Shown: positions 1 to 7,455 of the stretch, piece after piece
How the letters are laid out: the number at the start of each line of letters is the position of its first letter
Numbering within the stretch: position 1 is the stretch's first letter
Notes under the pieces: model-generated
What the model was told of the DNA's origin: nothing
The model's input: the letters and a program-made list of their open reading frames with translations, nothing else
The model's database searches: none
Made by a program: the position numbers and the translations under genes
Source: Actinomortierella ambigua
Taxonomy: Eukaryota; Mortierellomycota; Mortierellomycetes; Mortierellales; Mortierellaceae
NCBI GenBank assembly: GCA_016098155.1
Contig: JAAAJB010000763.1
Coordinates: 1-13,829 of the forward strand
DNA: 13,829 bases
Reading direction: 5' to 3'

Positions 1-294
1 CAAGTGTCAATATGGGTGTTCCGATATGTGACATATGTGACAACCACCCGCGACAGTAGCCTAGTCAGCCAGCTATGTCTATATGATGCAAGGTGGGATC
101 TCAACCGAGGTCCACAATTGGCACTATATTGCTTTGGCTATCAGTGTGACCCACCACGTTGCTATTGATAGTCGTACATAACATTCCCATCTCACGCACT
201 TTGACATCGTCGACATTCCTTTTGACCCGACTCAAATACCAAGGTTAGTTTGCTGGAAGCGTATTCTTAACGGCTTTAATGGCAGTCGGACATG
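1..294. other. No gene seen; small tandem repeat only
   Basis: I see no convincing coding region, RNA gene or regulatory site here. The only structure noted is a perfect two-copy tandem repeat of the 9-mer ATATGTGAC at 24-41. The stretch lies just downstream of the transposase-like relic at 295-592 (minus strand) and could contain the decayed end of that element, but I found no terminal inverted repeat. Confidence 0.5.
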
Positions 295-592
295 TCAGAG
301 ATCCTCGTTGGCGAGACACCTAGGAAAATTTGTCAATGAGCGATCGATCCAAGCCTGGATGTCCTTTGGAGTGATGGTCACAATAGCAGTCATCAGGCGA
401 TCCTCGATCGTCTCACTGGCTACCTTGCTCAGGCTCATTCTCACGGATCGGATAGGGGGGGGGGAACAGCTCTACCTCAAGGCCCACCCACAGCATGCTC
501 TCAAATGCTGACTCGCTTTCAATACCAGCGGCGAAGAAATTCCACGGCACATTGGATAGCTTCATCGAAGCCAAATGGCTATTCATGGACAT
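295..592 (-). pseudogene. Probable relic of a Tc1/mariner-like DDE transposase C-terminus
   Basis: Two overlapping minus-strand frames look coding. The first runs from ATG 592 to a stop at 413 and contains LEVELFPPPYP, reminiscent of the PPYSP block before the last acidic residue of IS630/Tc1/mariner DDE transposases. The second is open from about 480 to a TGA at 295-297. It reads about 55 codons including ETIEDRLMTAI, ITPKDIQAW and a tail ending NFPRCLANEDL, which resembles the C-terminal helix and tail of such transposases. The two frames meet around a ten-base G run on the plus strand (455-464), a natural slippage site, so one indel could join them. No full catalytic triad is visible and the upstream part is absent, so this would be a dead 3' fragment. 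The family match is by eye and weak; the alternative is chance open frames. Confidence 0.33.
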
Positions 593-691
593 CTCCGACT
601 TTATCTCAATCCCGCATTGGTTCTGCGAAAAACAAAGTTGTAATGTACAAGTCTCAACTTGAGGTTGGAGAACGGGAACGACTACGAGGCA

Positions 692-1017
692 TCATCGCGC
701 CTCGTACTTGGCGAGTCGACGAACCATCTCTTCCCGGTCCTTGTTTCTGGTCGCAAACTCGAGTTGCTCCTCGTGGAACAGCTGTCTCTCGCCGTGCAGC
801 TCCGCTCTGAGGGTCCTTTTTCGCTAGCCACCCGGTCGTTTAAAGCTTGTCGCTGATTCAATGTACATTGATAATAATCTCGAATCTTCCTCCAGTCCTC
901 CTCTTCTTGCTTTCGTCTCTCCTTCCATTCCTCTTTCTCCTTCTCTAGATTCTCTCGCGCTCTTTGCAGAGCTTGTCGCTCTCTCTCTATAGCAAGCCAT
1001 TCTAGATTATACATCAT
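692..1017 (-). pseudogene. Truncated, frameshifted coiled-coil coding fragment
   Basis: From ATG 1017 the frame reads a highly charged helix, with ERERQALQRARENLEKEKEE near its start and EEEDWRKIRDYYQ after it, typical of a long coiled coil. The listed frame continues to 682 but becomes Ser/Arg-rich after an A5 run (T5 on the plus strand, 817-821). Adjusting the frame by one base there restores helical coiled-coil sequence, including LRAELHGERQLFHEEQ and ending at REEMVRRLAKYEAR before a TGA at 692-694. The genuine fragment is therefore about 108 codons with one single-base deletion. Reading upstream from ATG 1017, the frame meets a TGA within nine codons, inside copy 1, so any N-terminal part has been lost. 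Its ATG overlaps the TGA of copy 1 as ATGA, which I take as coincidence. I do not recognise the parent family. It may be a relic or a small gene with an assembly indel. Confidence 0.55.
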
Positions 1018-3140
1018 CCCGGGCGTCGAAAGTGGTAGAACTCAGCATCCCTTCCGTCTGCATGAAGCGTAAAATGACAGGCCTTCTCATCAACCGTTCC
1101 ATACACAAGGCCCAGTTTCTTCAGTTCAGCCTCGTCCAGCGGCATACCCCCTAAAAGCGTGACCCGAATCAGTGACGAGTGCTGCCTTGCCAACTCGACC
1201 ACCTGCTGTGTCGTGCTTGGACTAACTGTACCCATGTACAACAGACGAAGACTTGGCAGAGCACGCCCCACCAAGGCTTGAAGATCCTCCGGCTGGAGGT
1301 AATATCGTCCTATCAGATCGAGCATCTGCAGTGCTGGAAAAATATCCTCTGAAGGATTCGTCAACACGGACAACACGAGGAGCGGTAGCGGCGGTTGGCC
1401 TCTCAAGCTTCTACATTCCAGAATCAGCCTTTTAAGCTTTGGCCAGTATCGCAGCACTCCAAAGCTAAACTTGGCTTGCGACAAATCCATTCTCAGGTCG
1501 GCAGTCTCCAACTCGGGCAAATTCCAATCCCATGTCCAGTCACCCGAAATGTCACCCAGAATGTCGCCCGAAAGAGGACATCCTTTTAACAAGAGCCTCA
1601 ACAACCGCCTATCACGGTCGTCGTCGTCGTCCTGGATGTATAGGTCTCGGAGCTTCAGCATGCTATGCAGCGATTTGGGGTCAAACAAGTCGATCGCTTG
1701 CCCAGCCAGGCTCAGCTTTCTGAGATGAGGCAGATCGAGTCGAGGCCAGCACAGTGGGGCCACATTTGGATCCTTGCGCCTGATCAGACTTATACTCAGC
1801 GCCTGCAGATTAGGGCATAACTGCAAGAGACGGTAGTCCAACGTTTCAACGACGAATCTCAAGAGGGTAAGACTCTTTAGTCGCAGCATCACCTCCCATT
1901 CATCATATCGTGAAGGTATATGCTGAAAGTCTTCACTCTCACTTCTCGCTCGTCCTCCTCCTTCTCCTCCTTGGGGCGAACCGATGCGTATGTCAAGTGT
2001 GACAAGCGACTTTGAGAATCCACGCATGGAGTCCCTGAGCGTTCTGGAAACGTTCACAACGGCAGATTCTTTCATACGGAGGTTGAGCTTCTCCAATGGT
2101 ACCGGCGGTGCCGACAGCCTTCCCGCTGCTCGCTCTCGCGCCTCGTCGGCCGCCCATGCAAATACATTCGGGTCATCGATCTTTCCTTCATCAAAATCGA
2201 TCCCCAGCTCGACAAGTGATCGACAACGCTGCAGGATCTGTCCAGTCGACATGTCCGAGTATTCCTTGGAGATGTCCGGCCACCGGTCAAAGATCACATT
2301 GTCCGTATTAAGAGACTTCAGTCGCGATAGATACGCGTCCATGGGACGCACGACGGGGAAAATCAGGTCACGGGGGAACAGAGGTTGGAGTTGTTTTGCA
2401 ATCTCCACGTCCCATCGGAAGACACTCTCGTGCAGGATATACCCATCTCTACGCGCAAAGTCTAGGTAGAGCAGCCGATCCATACCATGATACTTCTGGA
2501 GAGTCTGGATGAGTCGAAGAGTATCAGGGTAAATGGCGTCCGTCAGGTCATCGCGGCAGCTGTCTTGCGTAGCGATTGTAACGACTCTCAGGCGGCTGAG
2601 GCGAGGTGCCATCTCGATAAAGCGACCGAGGGCGCTGGGTTGAATCTCCAACTCATGTATCTCGCCGAGACGATGACCACAGATGCTCCAGGTCAGGGTG
2701 TCCTGGAAAAATGTAATGTAGCAAATGTACCCATTCGTATTGGCATGCCTCTTCAACGGAGCCGATTCCCAGAACTGCTCGATGTCGTCCAAGATGCGTT
2801 CCCATCGTACGCTCTGAATGAAAGAGAGGTAGTCGAGCATCGTATGAACTGCTGCTGGCTCGTGCTTCCGTGGTATCTCAAGCACATCGCGGGCGAGATT
2901 GGTGGCTTCATCGGTGGCATGCGAGAGGCTCAAGAAGAGCTGAAAAAGGGATCTCAAGCTCTTCAGTGGGAGGTCCCTGTCGACATGAGGCTCACGGAAG
3001 AAACGAAGGGGATCCTTGTAGAGAGCTCTGCAGGCGTACGGGAACAACTGCCTGCTGACAGTGAGTAGCGAGAAAAGGGTTCCCCTGTCCTCGACATTGT
3101 CGAGGATGAGGACAATGACATCGAAGTTGATGGTGATCAT
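1014..3140 (-). CDS. F-box/LRR-like protein, array copy 1
   Basis: A 708-residue intronless ORF. Residues 2-45 form an F-box-like motif: FDVIVLILDNVEDRGTL, then SRQLFPYACRALYKDPLRFF, the usual L..I...L.D...L..L...C..F pattern ending in LYKDP. Known F-box proteins dock on Skp1 in SCF ubiquitin ligases; that role is inferred here. A helical middle region (50-270) is followed by degenerate leucine-rich repeats from about residue 300 to the end, for example CRSLVELGIDF (306-316), LPHLRKLSLAG (470-480), WPKLKRLILE (566-575) and FPALQMLDLIG (601-611). The Gly/Glu linker (391-397, GGEGGGR) is the shortest in the array. The start is the only available ATG, in a good CACCATG context, and aligns with the second in-frame ATG of copies 2 and 4. 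It is intact, is the last copy in transcription order, and its upstream spacer is interrupted by the Helitron-bearing insert. Confidence 0.9.
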   Translation of the reverse strand: MITINFDVIVLILDNVEDRGTLFSLLTVSRQLFPYACRALYKDPLRFFREPHVDRDLPLKSLRSLFQLFLSLSHATDEATNLARDVLEIPRKHEPAAVHTMLDYLSFIQSVRWERILDDIEQFWESAPLKRHANTNGYICYITFFQDTLTWSICGHRLGEIHELEIQPSALGRFIEMAPRLSRLRVVTIATQDSCRDDLTDAIYPDTLRLIQTLQKYHGMDRLLYLDFARRDGYILHESVFRWDVEIAKQLQPLFPRDLIFPVVRPMDAYLSRLKSLNTDNVIFDRWPDISKEYSDMSTGQILQRCRSLVELGIDFDEGKIDDPNVFAWAADEARERAAGRLSAPPVPLEKLNLRMKESAVVNVSRTLRDSMRGFSKSLVTLDIRIGSPQGGEGGGRARSESEDFQHIPSRYDEWEVMLRLKSLTLLRFVVETLDYRLLQLCPNLQALSISLIRRKDPNVAPLCWPRLDLPHLRKLSLAGQAIDLFDPKSLHSMLKLRDLYIQDDDDDRDRRLLRLLLKGCPLSGDILGDISGDWTWDWNLPELETADLRMDLSQAKFSFGVLRYWPKLKRLILECRSLRGQPPLPLLVLSVLTNPSEDIFPALQMLDLIGRYYLQPEDLQALVGRALPSLRLLYMGTVSPSTTQQVVELARQHSSLIRVTLLGGMPLDEAELKKLGLVYGTVDEKACHFTLHADGRDAEFYHFRRPG
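1543..1578. repeat. 12-bp tandem repeat inside copy 1
   Basis: Three imperfect 12-mers in a row: CCCGAAATGTCA, CCCAGAATGTCG and CCCGAAAGAGGA. On the coding strand they encode the SGDILGDISGDW-type stretch just before the invariant WDWNLPEL block. Copy 2 has a related three-unit run at 5837-5872, while copies 3, 4 and 5 have fewer units. This explains part of the length variation in this hypervariable segment. Confidence 0.6.
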
Positions 3141-3174
3141 GGTGGACGAATGTGACAGAAAAAAATTATTGAGG

Positions 3175-3189
3175 CTATATTTATATTTA
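3175..3189 (-). promoter_or_regulatory. TATA-like element upstream of copy 1
   Basis: On the minus strand this reads TAAATATAAATATAG, 35-49 bp before the copy 1 ATG. It lies at the point where homology with the other array promoters ends and inserted DNA begins. Part of this AT-rich box may therefore come from the insert instead of the ancestral promoter. Assigned by composition and position only. Confidence 0.3.
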
Positions 3190-3753
3190 AGTCATGGTCC
3201 TGTCACGGGTGCACTCCTTGTCGATCTCTGCACTCATTCATTCCATTCTCGCGTCATGTGCAAGTCATTCAATCCTTGGACCACCTTCATTGGTCTCGGT
3301 CTCGGTTTTGTTGCCTTGAAAATTTCTCGCGTCATGTACTGGTCAAGACGTACCTGGGAGTGATGACCGGACTCGCTTTCTTCAGACTCATGTTGCGGTA
3401 CTTTAGGCTGGCGGAGGTGGTGGTAGAAGCTAGGCATACCATCTAATCCCAGTCTCAGCGATCCGCTGCCAAGAGACTAGAATAATGCCTGCAAAGCTCT
3501 TCCGCCCGCGATCTTTGTGTCCAGATCATAGGTGGGCGTCGATCAAATGGACCTAGAGATTGGTGAGAGCTACGACACGACTCAACTAGCAGAATCAACG
3601 ATGACGACAGCAACGACCTTTATGTGTCAGACCACGAGGGTGGTGATAATGTATATAGGGAGGACGATGAAGATGAGAGCAACATCAACTCAACATCCTT
3701 CACCCTCACCAGAGTCAGCATTAGATGGGATATGGGTCACAGCAGTACACAGC
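3185..3753. other. Insert left part, no intact gene
   Basis: I find no intact gene. A 14-bp direct repeat TTCTCGCGTCATGT occurs at 3246-3259 and 3324-3337. Around 3600-3690 the plus strand in one frame reads an acidic run (DDDSNDLYVSDHEGGDN, then REDDEDESN), which could be a remnant of the region preceding the Helitron Rep domain. A GTG-initiated open frame from 3532 to 3996 spans the same area, but only its second half resembles a known family. Confidence 0.4.
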
Positions 3754-4847
3754 GGGCATTTATTTGACATGAAGCAAGACGATATCCGCGTTGATTATTG
3801 CAATAGCCGTATGGATAGGCTTGCAAATGACTTTAGTGCCACCAACGACCAAGTTGGGAAGAGCATCTTGCCTTCCTCCTTAACAGGCAGTCCGCATCAT
3901 ATGTACGAGCAGTTGCCACTGTCGGGAAGCCTGACCTTGCATGATCGACGATTCCAGATCGTCAAGCGACAAGCGATATCGTTCCAGAGTTTATAAGTCA
4001 CTTACAGGCAAGGCCATCATCAGCGATGGCAACTATACATTGTAACGACGGCATAGCCCCGATCTAGGAGGAGGGGTATCCTTCCACCCGCAGGGCATCG
4101 CGTTCGACAACCGAAGTGTGCTTCCAAACAACCCATATCTGCTTCTCAAGTACAATATACATCGGAGCATTGAGGAGTACTCCCTTCTCCATATCGCCCG
4201 ACACCTGTACGTCTACATCTATAGGGGTGTTGATCACGTCAGTGTTGTCACCAATGATACAATTTGAAAAAGCGACAACGAGATCAAAGCCTTTCAAGAT
4301 GCTAGGTACCTATCCGCGTGCGAGAGTCTATGGCACATTTCCCAGTTCAGGACTTGTGGTCGTTCACTAAGCGTCTACTGCCTACCTATGCACCTCAAAG
4401 ATCAGCACTTTGTTCACTTCTGGGCAGGTCAACCACTGGCTGAAGCAATTTATGATGTGGTCAGGCGAAGCGATAAACTTGAAGCCTGGTTTGCCTTGAA
4501 TCAAGCAGGCGAGGTACCAGAAAATACACATACACAGAAATACTATTTTCATCACGTCTGGCAGAGCAACCACTAGAAGAACCGCAAATCAAGAAATGTT
4601 GCCAGCCCGCGCATTTAATGTTAATATCAGAAATAAAGAGCTTTACGCACTGCGAATATTGCTCCACCACGCCAGAGGAGCAACGAGCCGGCAAAACCTC
4701 ACCAAAATAGACGGTGTCGAGTACCATTCCTGAGAAGAAGTCCTCAAGACAAGAGATCTAACTCAAGGCGATGAACTATGGGTTTCGACTATTGAGGAAA
4801 CCAAGTTCTACAAGCTAGACGCCATTTATAGATTTGAGGATGGCAAC
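3754..4847 (+). pseudogene. Helitron Rep/helicase N-terminal region (Helitron_like_N), decayed
   Basis: Pieces in order match the Helitron helicase-like N-terminal family (Pfam Helitron_like_N) by eye. Piece 1, 3754-3908: GHLFDMKQDDIRVDY, then VGKSILPSSLTGSPHHMY. Piece 2, frame-shifted, 3909-3941: VATVGKPDL, then TGA. Piece 3, 4068-4097: EEGYPSTRR. Piece 4, another frame, 4103-4573: FDNRSVLPNNPYLLLKYNIH, HLYVYIYRGVDHVSV, EIKAFQDARYLSACESLWHI, LPMHLKDQHFVHF and KYYFHHVW, with an internal TGA at 4265. Piece 5, 4596-4847: RNKELYALRILLHHARGATS and KIDGVEYHS, then TGA (4731) and EEVLKTRDLTQGDELWV. About 125 bp separates VGKPDL from EEGYP, much less than an intact protein needs, so the HUH endonuclease core appears deleted. 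No Pif1-type Walker motifs follow. The frameshifts and stops (4265, 4574, 4731, 4848) make it non-functional. The family call is strong; exact frameshift points are approximate. Confidence 0.85.
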
Positions 4848-4850
4848 TAG

Positions 4851-5089
4851 CAGCCGTACGATTTTGGTCGTTCAATATCTCCACTAAAGATGGCTTGCAG
4901 GCTGAAAGAAAATCCAAAGAAGCCGTTGCAACCCTCAATAAAGGACAAAGAAACACTCACAAGTAAATCATGGCAATGATTGCCACTGATGCTTCAACTT
5001 GGAAGTTTATGTCTGTGATACTAGCCATAGTGCCAGGATGTCTGTCTGTGCGGAATTTCGGACACAAATTTTAAAGAGAAAGAAAAATT
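4851..5089. other. Insert right part, no gene seen
   Basis: In the same frame as the last Helitron piece, codons stay open to a TGA at 4977-4979 (for example PYDFGRSISPLKMACRLKE), but I do not recognise this stretch. It may be more of the decayed ORF. From 4980 to 5089 I see only AT-rich noncoding DNA leading to the hairpin, as expected for the 3' end of a Helitron. Confidence 0.4.
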
Positions 5090-5111
5090 GCCAGGCGGGC
5101 TACCGCCAGGC
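5090..5111 (+). repeat. GC-rich hairpin at the right end of the insert
   Basis: GCCAGGCGG at 5090-5098, loop GCTA, then CCGCCAGGC at 5103-5111 form a nine-pair stem with one central A-A mismatch. It stands out in AT-rich surroundings and lies 8 nt before the point where array homology resumes. On the strand carrying the Rep-like remnant this is where a Helitron 3' hairpin is expected. GCCAGGCG also occurs as a direct repeat in the same segment, so the structure could partly reflect that. Confidence 0.6.
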
Positions 5112-5119
5112 GAAAACTC

Positions 5120-5301
5120 ATTTATTTCCAGAAACTGCATTGAGAATGGGCATGCACCGTTCAATGATATCGCAATAATGTTTTGCCGCGTCCAAGGCTT
5201 GACCATGACCTACAGTATCTTTTTATCTTTTATTTTTATTTTCATATACTTGATCTGTGACGAGATTGGTGTGTGAAGGTATGGCAACCTACGAGGTCTT
5301 T
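5120..5301. repeat. Displaced part of the array spacer, 3' of copy 2
   Basis: This matches the copy 3/4 spacer over nearly its whole length: CATTTATTTCCAGAAACTGC, then GCAATAATGTTTTGCCGCG and TCCAAGGCTTGACC, then TCTGTGACGAGATTGGTG before the stop of copy 2. It should lie directly upstream of copy 1, but is now about 1.9 kb away because of the insertion. The T10 tract of the intact spacers is here broken into shorter T runs (5220-5245). Confidence 0.75.
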
Positions 5302-7455
5302 TTACACATCATCCCGCGCGTCAAAGTGGTAGAACTCAGTTCGTCCACCGTCAACACAAAGCATAAACTTACAGCCCATCCCATCAGCCATTACATGCAC
5401 AAGACCCAGTTTCTTCAGTTCAGCCTCGTCCAGCGGCATACTCCTTAAAAGCGTGACCCCATTCAGTGTCGAGTGTTGCCTTGCCAACTCGACCACCTGC
5501 TGTGTAGTGCTTGGACTAACTGTATCCATGTACAACGTCCGAAGACTTGGCAGAGCACGCCCCACCAAGGCTTGAAGATCCTCTGGCTGGAGGTTATATC
5601 GTCCCCTCAGCAGGAGCCCCTGCAGGGCAGGAAATATATCCTCTGAAGGATTCGTCAAGACGGACAACACGTGTAGCGGTAGCGGCGGTTTGCTTCTTGG
5701 ACCTGTACATTCTACATTCAGCTCTCGGAGCTTTGGACAGCCTCGAAGCACCCCAAAGCTAAACTTGGCTTGCGACAAATCCATTCTCAGGTGGGCAGCC
5801 TCCAACTCGGGCAAATTCCAATCCCATGTCCAGTGACCCGAAATGTCGGCCGAAACGTCACCCGAGGGAGGACATTCTTTCGCCTGGAGCGTCAACAATT
5901 GCCTTTCAAGGTCATGGTCGCCACGGAGGTGTAGTTCTCGGAGCTTCAGCATGCTATGCAGCGATTCGGGGTCGAACAGGTCGATCGCTTGCCCATACAG
6001 GCTCAGTTCCGCGAGATGAGGCAGATCGATTCGAGGCCAGCACGGTGGGGCCACCTTTGAATCCTTGCGCCTGGTCAGACTAATTCTCAGCGCCTTCAGA
6101 TTAGGGTATAACTGCAAGAGACGGTAGTCCAACGGCTCAACGATGGAGCTGGAGAGCGTAAGACTCTTTAGTCGCGGCATCACCTCCCATTCATCATATC
6201 GTACAGGCAAATACTGCAAGTCTTCGCCCTCACTTCTTTCTCCCCCTCCCCCTGCTTCTCGTCCTTCTCCTACTTGTAGCGACGTAAGGTATACGTGAAG
6301 TTTGACAAGCGACTGTGAGAATCCACGCATGGAGCCTCTGAGCGCACTGTAAAATGTCACAGTGGCAGGTTCTTCCATTTGGAGGTGGAGCTCCTCCAAT
6401 GGTACCGCCGGTGCCGACAGCCTTCCCGCTGCTCGCTCTCGCGCCTCGTCGGCCGCCCATGCAAACATATTCGGGTCATCGATCTTTCCTTCATTAAAAT
6501 CGATCTCCAGCTCGACAAGCGATCGACAACGCTGCAGGATCTGTCCAGTCGACATGTCCGAGTAATCCTTAGAGATATCCAGCCACCGGCTAAGGGCTTT
6601 AGCGCCCATTTGAAGAGACTTCAGTCGCGACAGATACGCGTCCATGGGACGCAAGACGGGGAAAACAAGGTCGCGAGGGAACAGAGGTTGGAGTTGTTTT
6701 GCAATCTCCACGTTCCATCGAAAGACATCGTCGTGCAAGTTATACTTGCGTCCATGCGCAAAGTCAAGGTAGAGCAACCGATCCGTGCCATGGTACTTCT
6801 GAAGAGCCTGGATGAATCGAAGAGTATCAGGGTAAATGGTGTCCGTCAGGTCATCGCAGCTGCTGTCTTGCGTGGCGATTGTAACCACTCTCAGCCGGCA
6901 TAGGCGAGGCGCCATCTCGATAAAGCGACCGAGGCCTTTCGGTTGAATCTCCAACTCGCGTATCTCGCCGAGACGATGACCACAGACGGTCCAGGTCATG
7001 ATGTCCTGGAAAAAATTAGCGCAAGGGAGCCCATTCGTATAGGCATGCTCCCTCAACAGATTCGATCCCCACAACTCATCGTTGTAGTCCAAGATGCATT
7101 CCCATCGTACGCTCTGAATGAAAGAGAGGTAGTCGAGCATCGTATGAACTGCTTCTGGCTCGTGCATCAGTGGTATGTCATACGCATCACGGGCGAGATT
7201 GGTGGCTTCATCGGTGGCAGGCGAGATGCTCAAGAAGAGATCGAAAAGGGATCTCAAGCTCTTCAGTTGGGGGGTCCGGACGATATGAGGCCTACGGAAG
7301 AAACGAAGGGGATCCTTGTAGAGAGCCCTGCAAGCGTACGGGAACAGCTGCCTGTTGACAGTAAGTAGCGAGAAAAGGGTTCCCCTGTCCTCGACATTGT
7401 CGAGGATGAGGACAATGACATCGATGTTGAGGGTGATCATGATGAAGGAATGCAT
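5302..7455 (-). CDS. F-box/LRR-like protein, array copy 2
   Basis: A 717-residue intronless ORF. The F-box-like motif spans about residues 8-50 (NIDVIVLILDNVEDRG, then LYKDPLRFF), followed by the helical middle region and degenerate LRRs from about 310. An upstream ATG adds MHSFI before the start shared with copy 1 (ATG 7440); the shared start may be the true one. The linker (396-413) is diverged (VGEGREAGGGGERSEGED). Residues around 360-375 (ATVTFYSALRGSM) match copy 5, not copies 1, 3 and 4. The C-terminus is odd: all other copies end FxxxLRRxG-like after FYHF, but here one base is missing (TCAAAG instead of TCGAAAG on the plus strand, about 5321-5327). The last residues become DARDDV and the stop moves to 5302. 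This is probably tolerated. An SCF substrate-adaptor role is inferred. Confidence 0.9.
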   Translation of the reverse strand: MHSFIMITLNIDVIVLILDNVEDRGTLFSLLTVNRQLFPYACRALYKDPLRFFRRPHIVRTPQLKSLRSLFDLFLSISPATDEATNLARDAYDIPLMHEPEAVHTMLDYLSFIQSVRWECILDYNDELWGSNLLREHAYTNGLPCANFFQDIMTWTVCGHRLGEIRELEIQPKGLGRFIEMAPRLCRLRVVTIATQDSSCDDLTDTIYPDTLRFIQALQKYHGTDRLLYLDFAHGRKYNLHDDVFRWNVEIAKQLQPLFPRDLVFPVLRPMDAYLSRLKSLQMGAKALSRWLDISKDYSDMSTGQILQRCRSLVELEIDFNEGKIDDPNMFAWAADEARERAAGRLSAPAVPLEELHLQMEEPATVTFYSALRGSMRGFSQSLVKLHVYLTSLQVGEGREAGGGGERSEGEDLQYLPVRYDEWEVMPRLKSLTLSSSIVEPLDYRLLQLYPNLKALRISLTRRKDSKVAPPCWPRIDLPHLAELSLYGQAIDLFDPESLHSMLKLRELHLRGDHDLERQLLTLQAKECPPSGDVSADISGHWTWDWNLPELEAAHLRMDLSQAKFSFGVLRGCPKLRELNVECTGPRSKPPLPLHVLSVLTNPSEDIFPALQGLLLRGRYNLQPEDLQALVGRALPSLRTLYMDTVSPSTTQQVVELARQHSTLNGVTLLRSMPLDEAELKKLGLVHVMADGMGCKFMLCVDGGRTEFYHFDARDDV
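5837..5872. repeat. 12-bp tandem repeat inside copy 2
   Basis: Three imperfect 12-mers, CCCGAAATGTCG, GCCGAAACGTCA and CCCGAGGGAGGA, encode the SGDVSADISGHW stretch before WDWNLPEL. This is the same position as the repeat at 1543-1578 in copy 1, with different unit sequences, suggesting independent drift or slippage at a repeat-prone site. Confidence 0.55.

Larger units (their letters stand above)
3185..5119 (+). mobile_element. Decayed Helitron-bearing insertion splitting the copy 1/copy 2 spacer
   Basis: The conserved array spacer can be followed from copy 1 upstream to about 3184. It resumes at about 5120, where CATTTATTTCCAGAAACTG matches the spacers at 7484 and 9805. The roughly 1.93 kb between has no counterpart in the other spacers and carries a plus-strand Helitron Rep-like pseudogene (3754-4847) and a strong hairpin (5090-5111) 8 nt inside the right breakpoint. 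Helitrons end in such a hairpin followed by CTRR and insert between A and T; here the terminal bases read CTCA before TTT, one mismatch from canonical. No TC 5' end is recognisable on the left, so that boundary is uncertain by about 10 bp. ATTTAT occurs at both breakpoints (3179-3184 and 5120-5125). Helitrons do not make target duplications, so this may be chance in AT-rich DNA. The element is non-autonomous now. Confidence 0.7.

Noticed and set aside
505..856. Plus-strand open frames at 505-810 and 659-856
   Set aside because: They run antisense to the coiled-coil fragment and transposase-like relic and have compositions typical of shadows.
4064..4297. 77-codon minus-strand open frame
   Set aside because: Antisense to the recognisable Helitron remnant and without motifs.
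4116..4370. 84-codon plus-strand open frame
   Set aside because: It overlaps the frame that matches the Helitron N-terminal family; this frame itself shows no family resemblance.
3179..5125. ATTTAT at both breakpoints as a target-site duplication
   Set aside because: Helitrons do not create target duplications and the site is AT-rich, so a 6-bp match is weak evidence. It stays possible only if another element type made the insertion.
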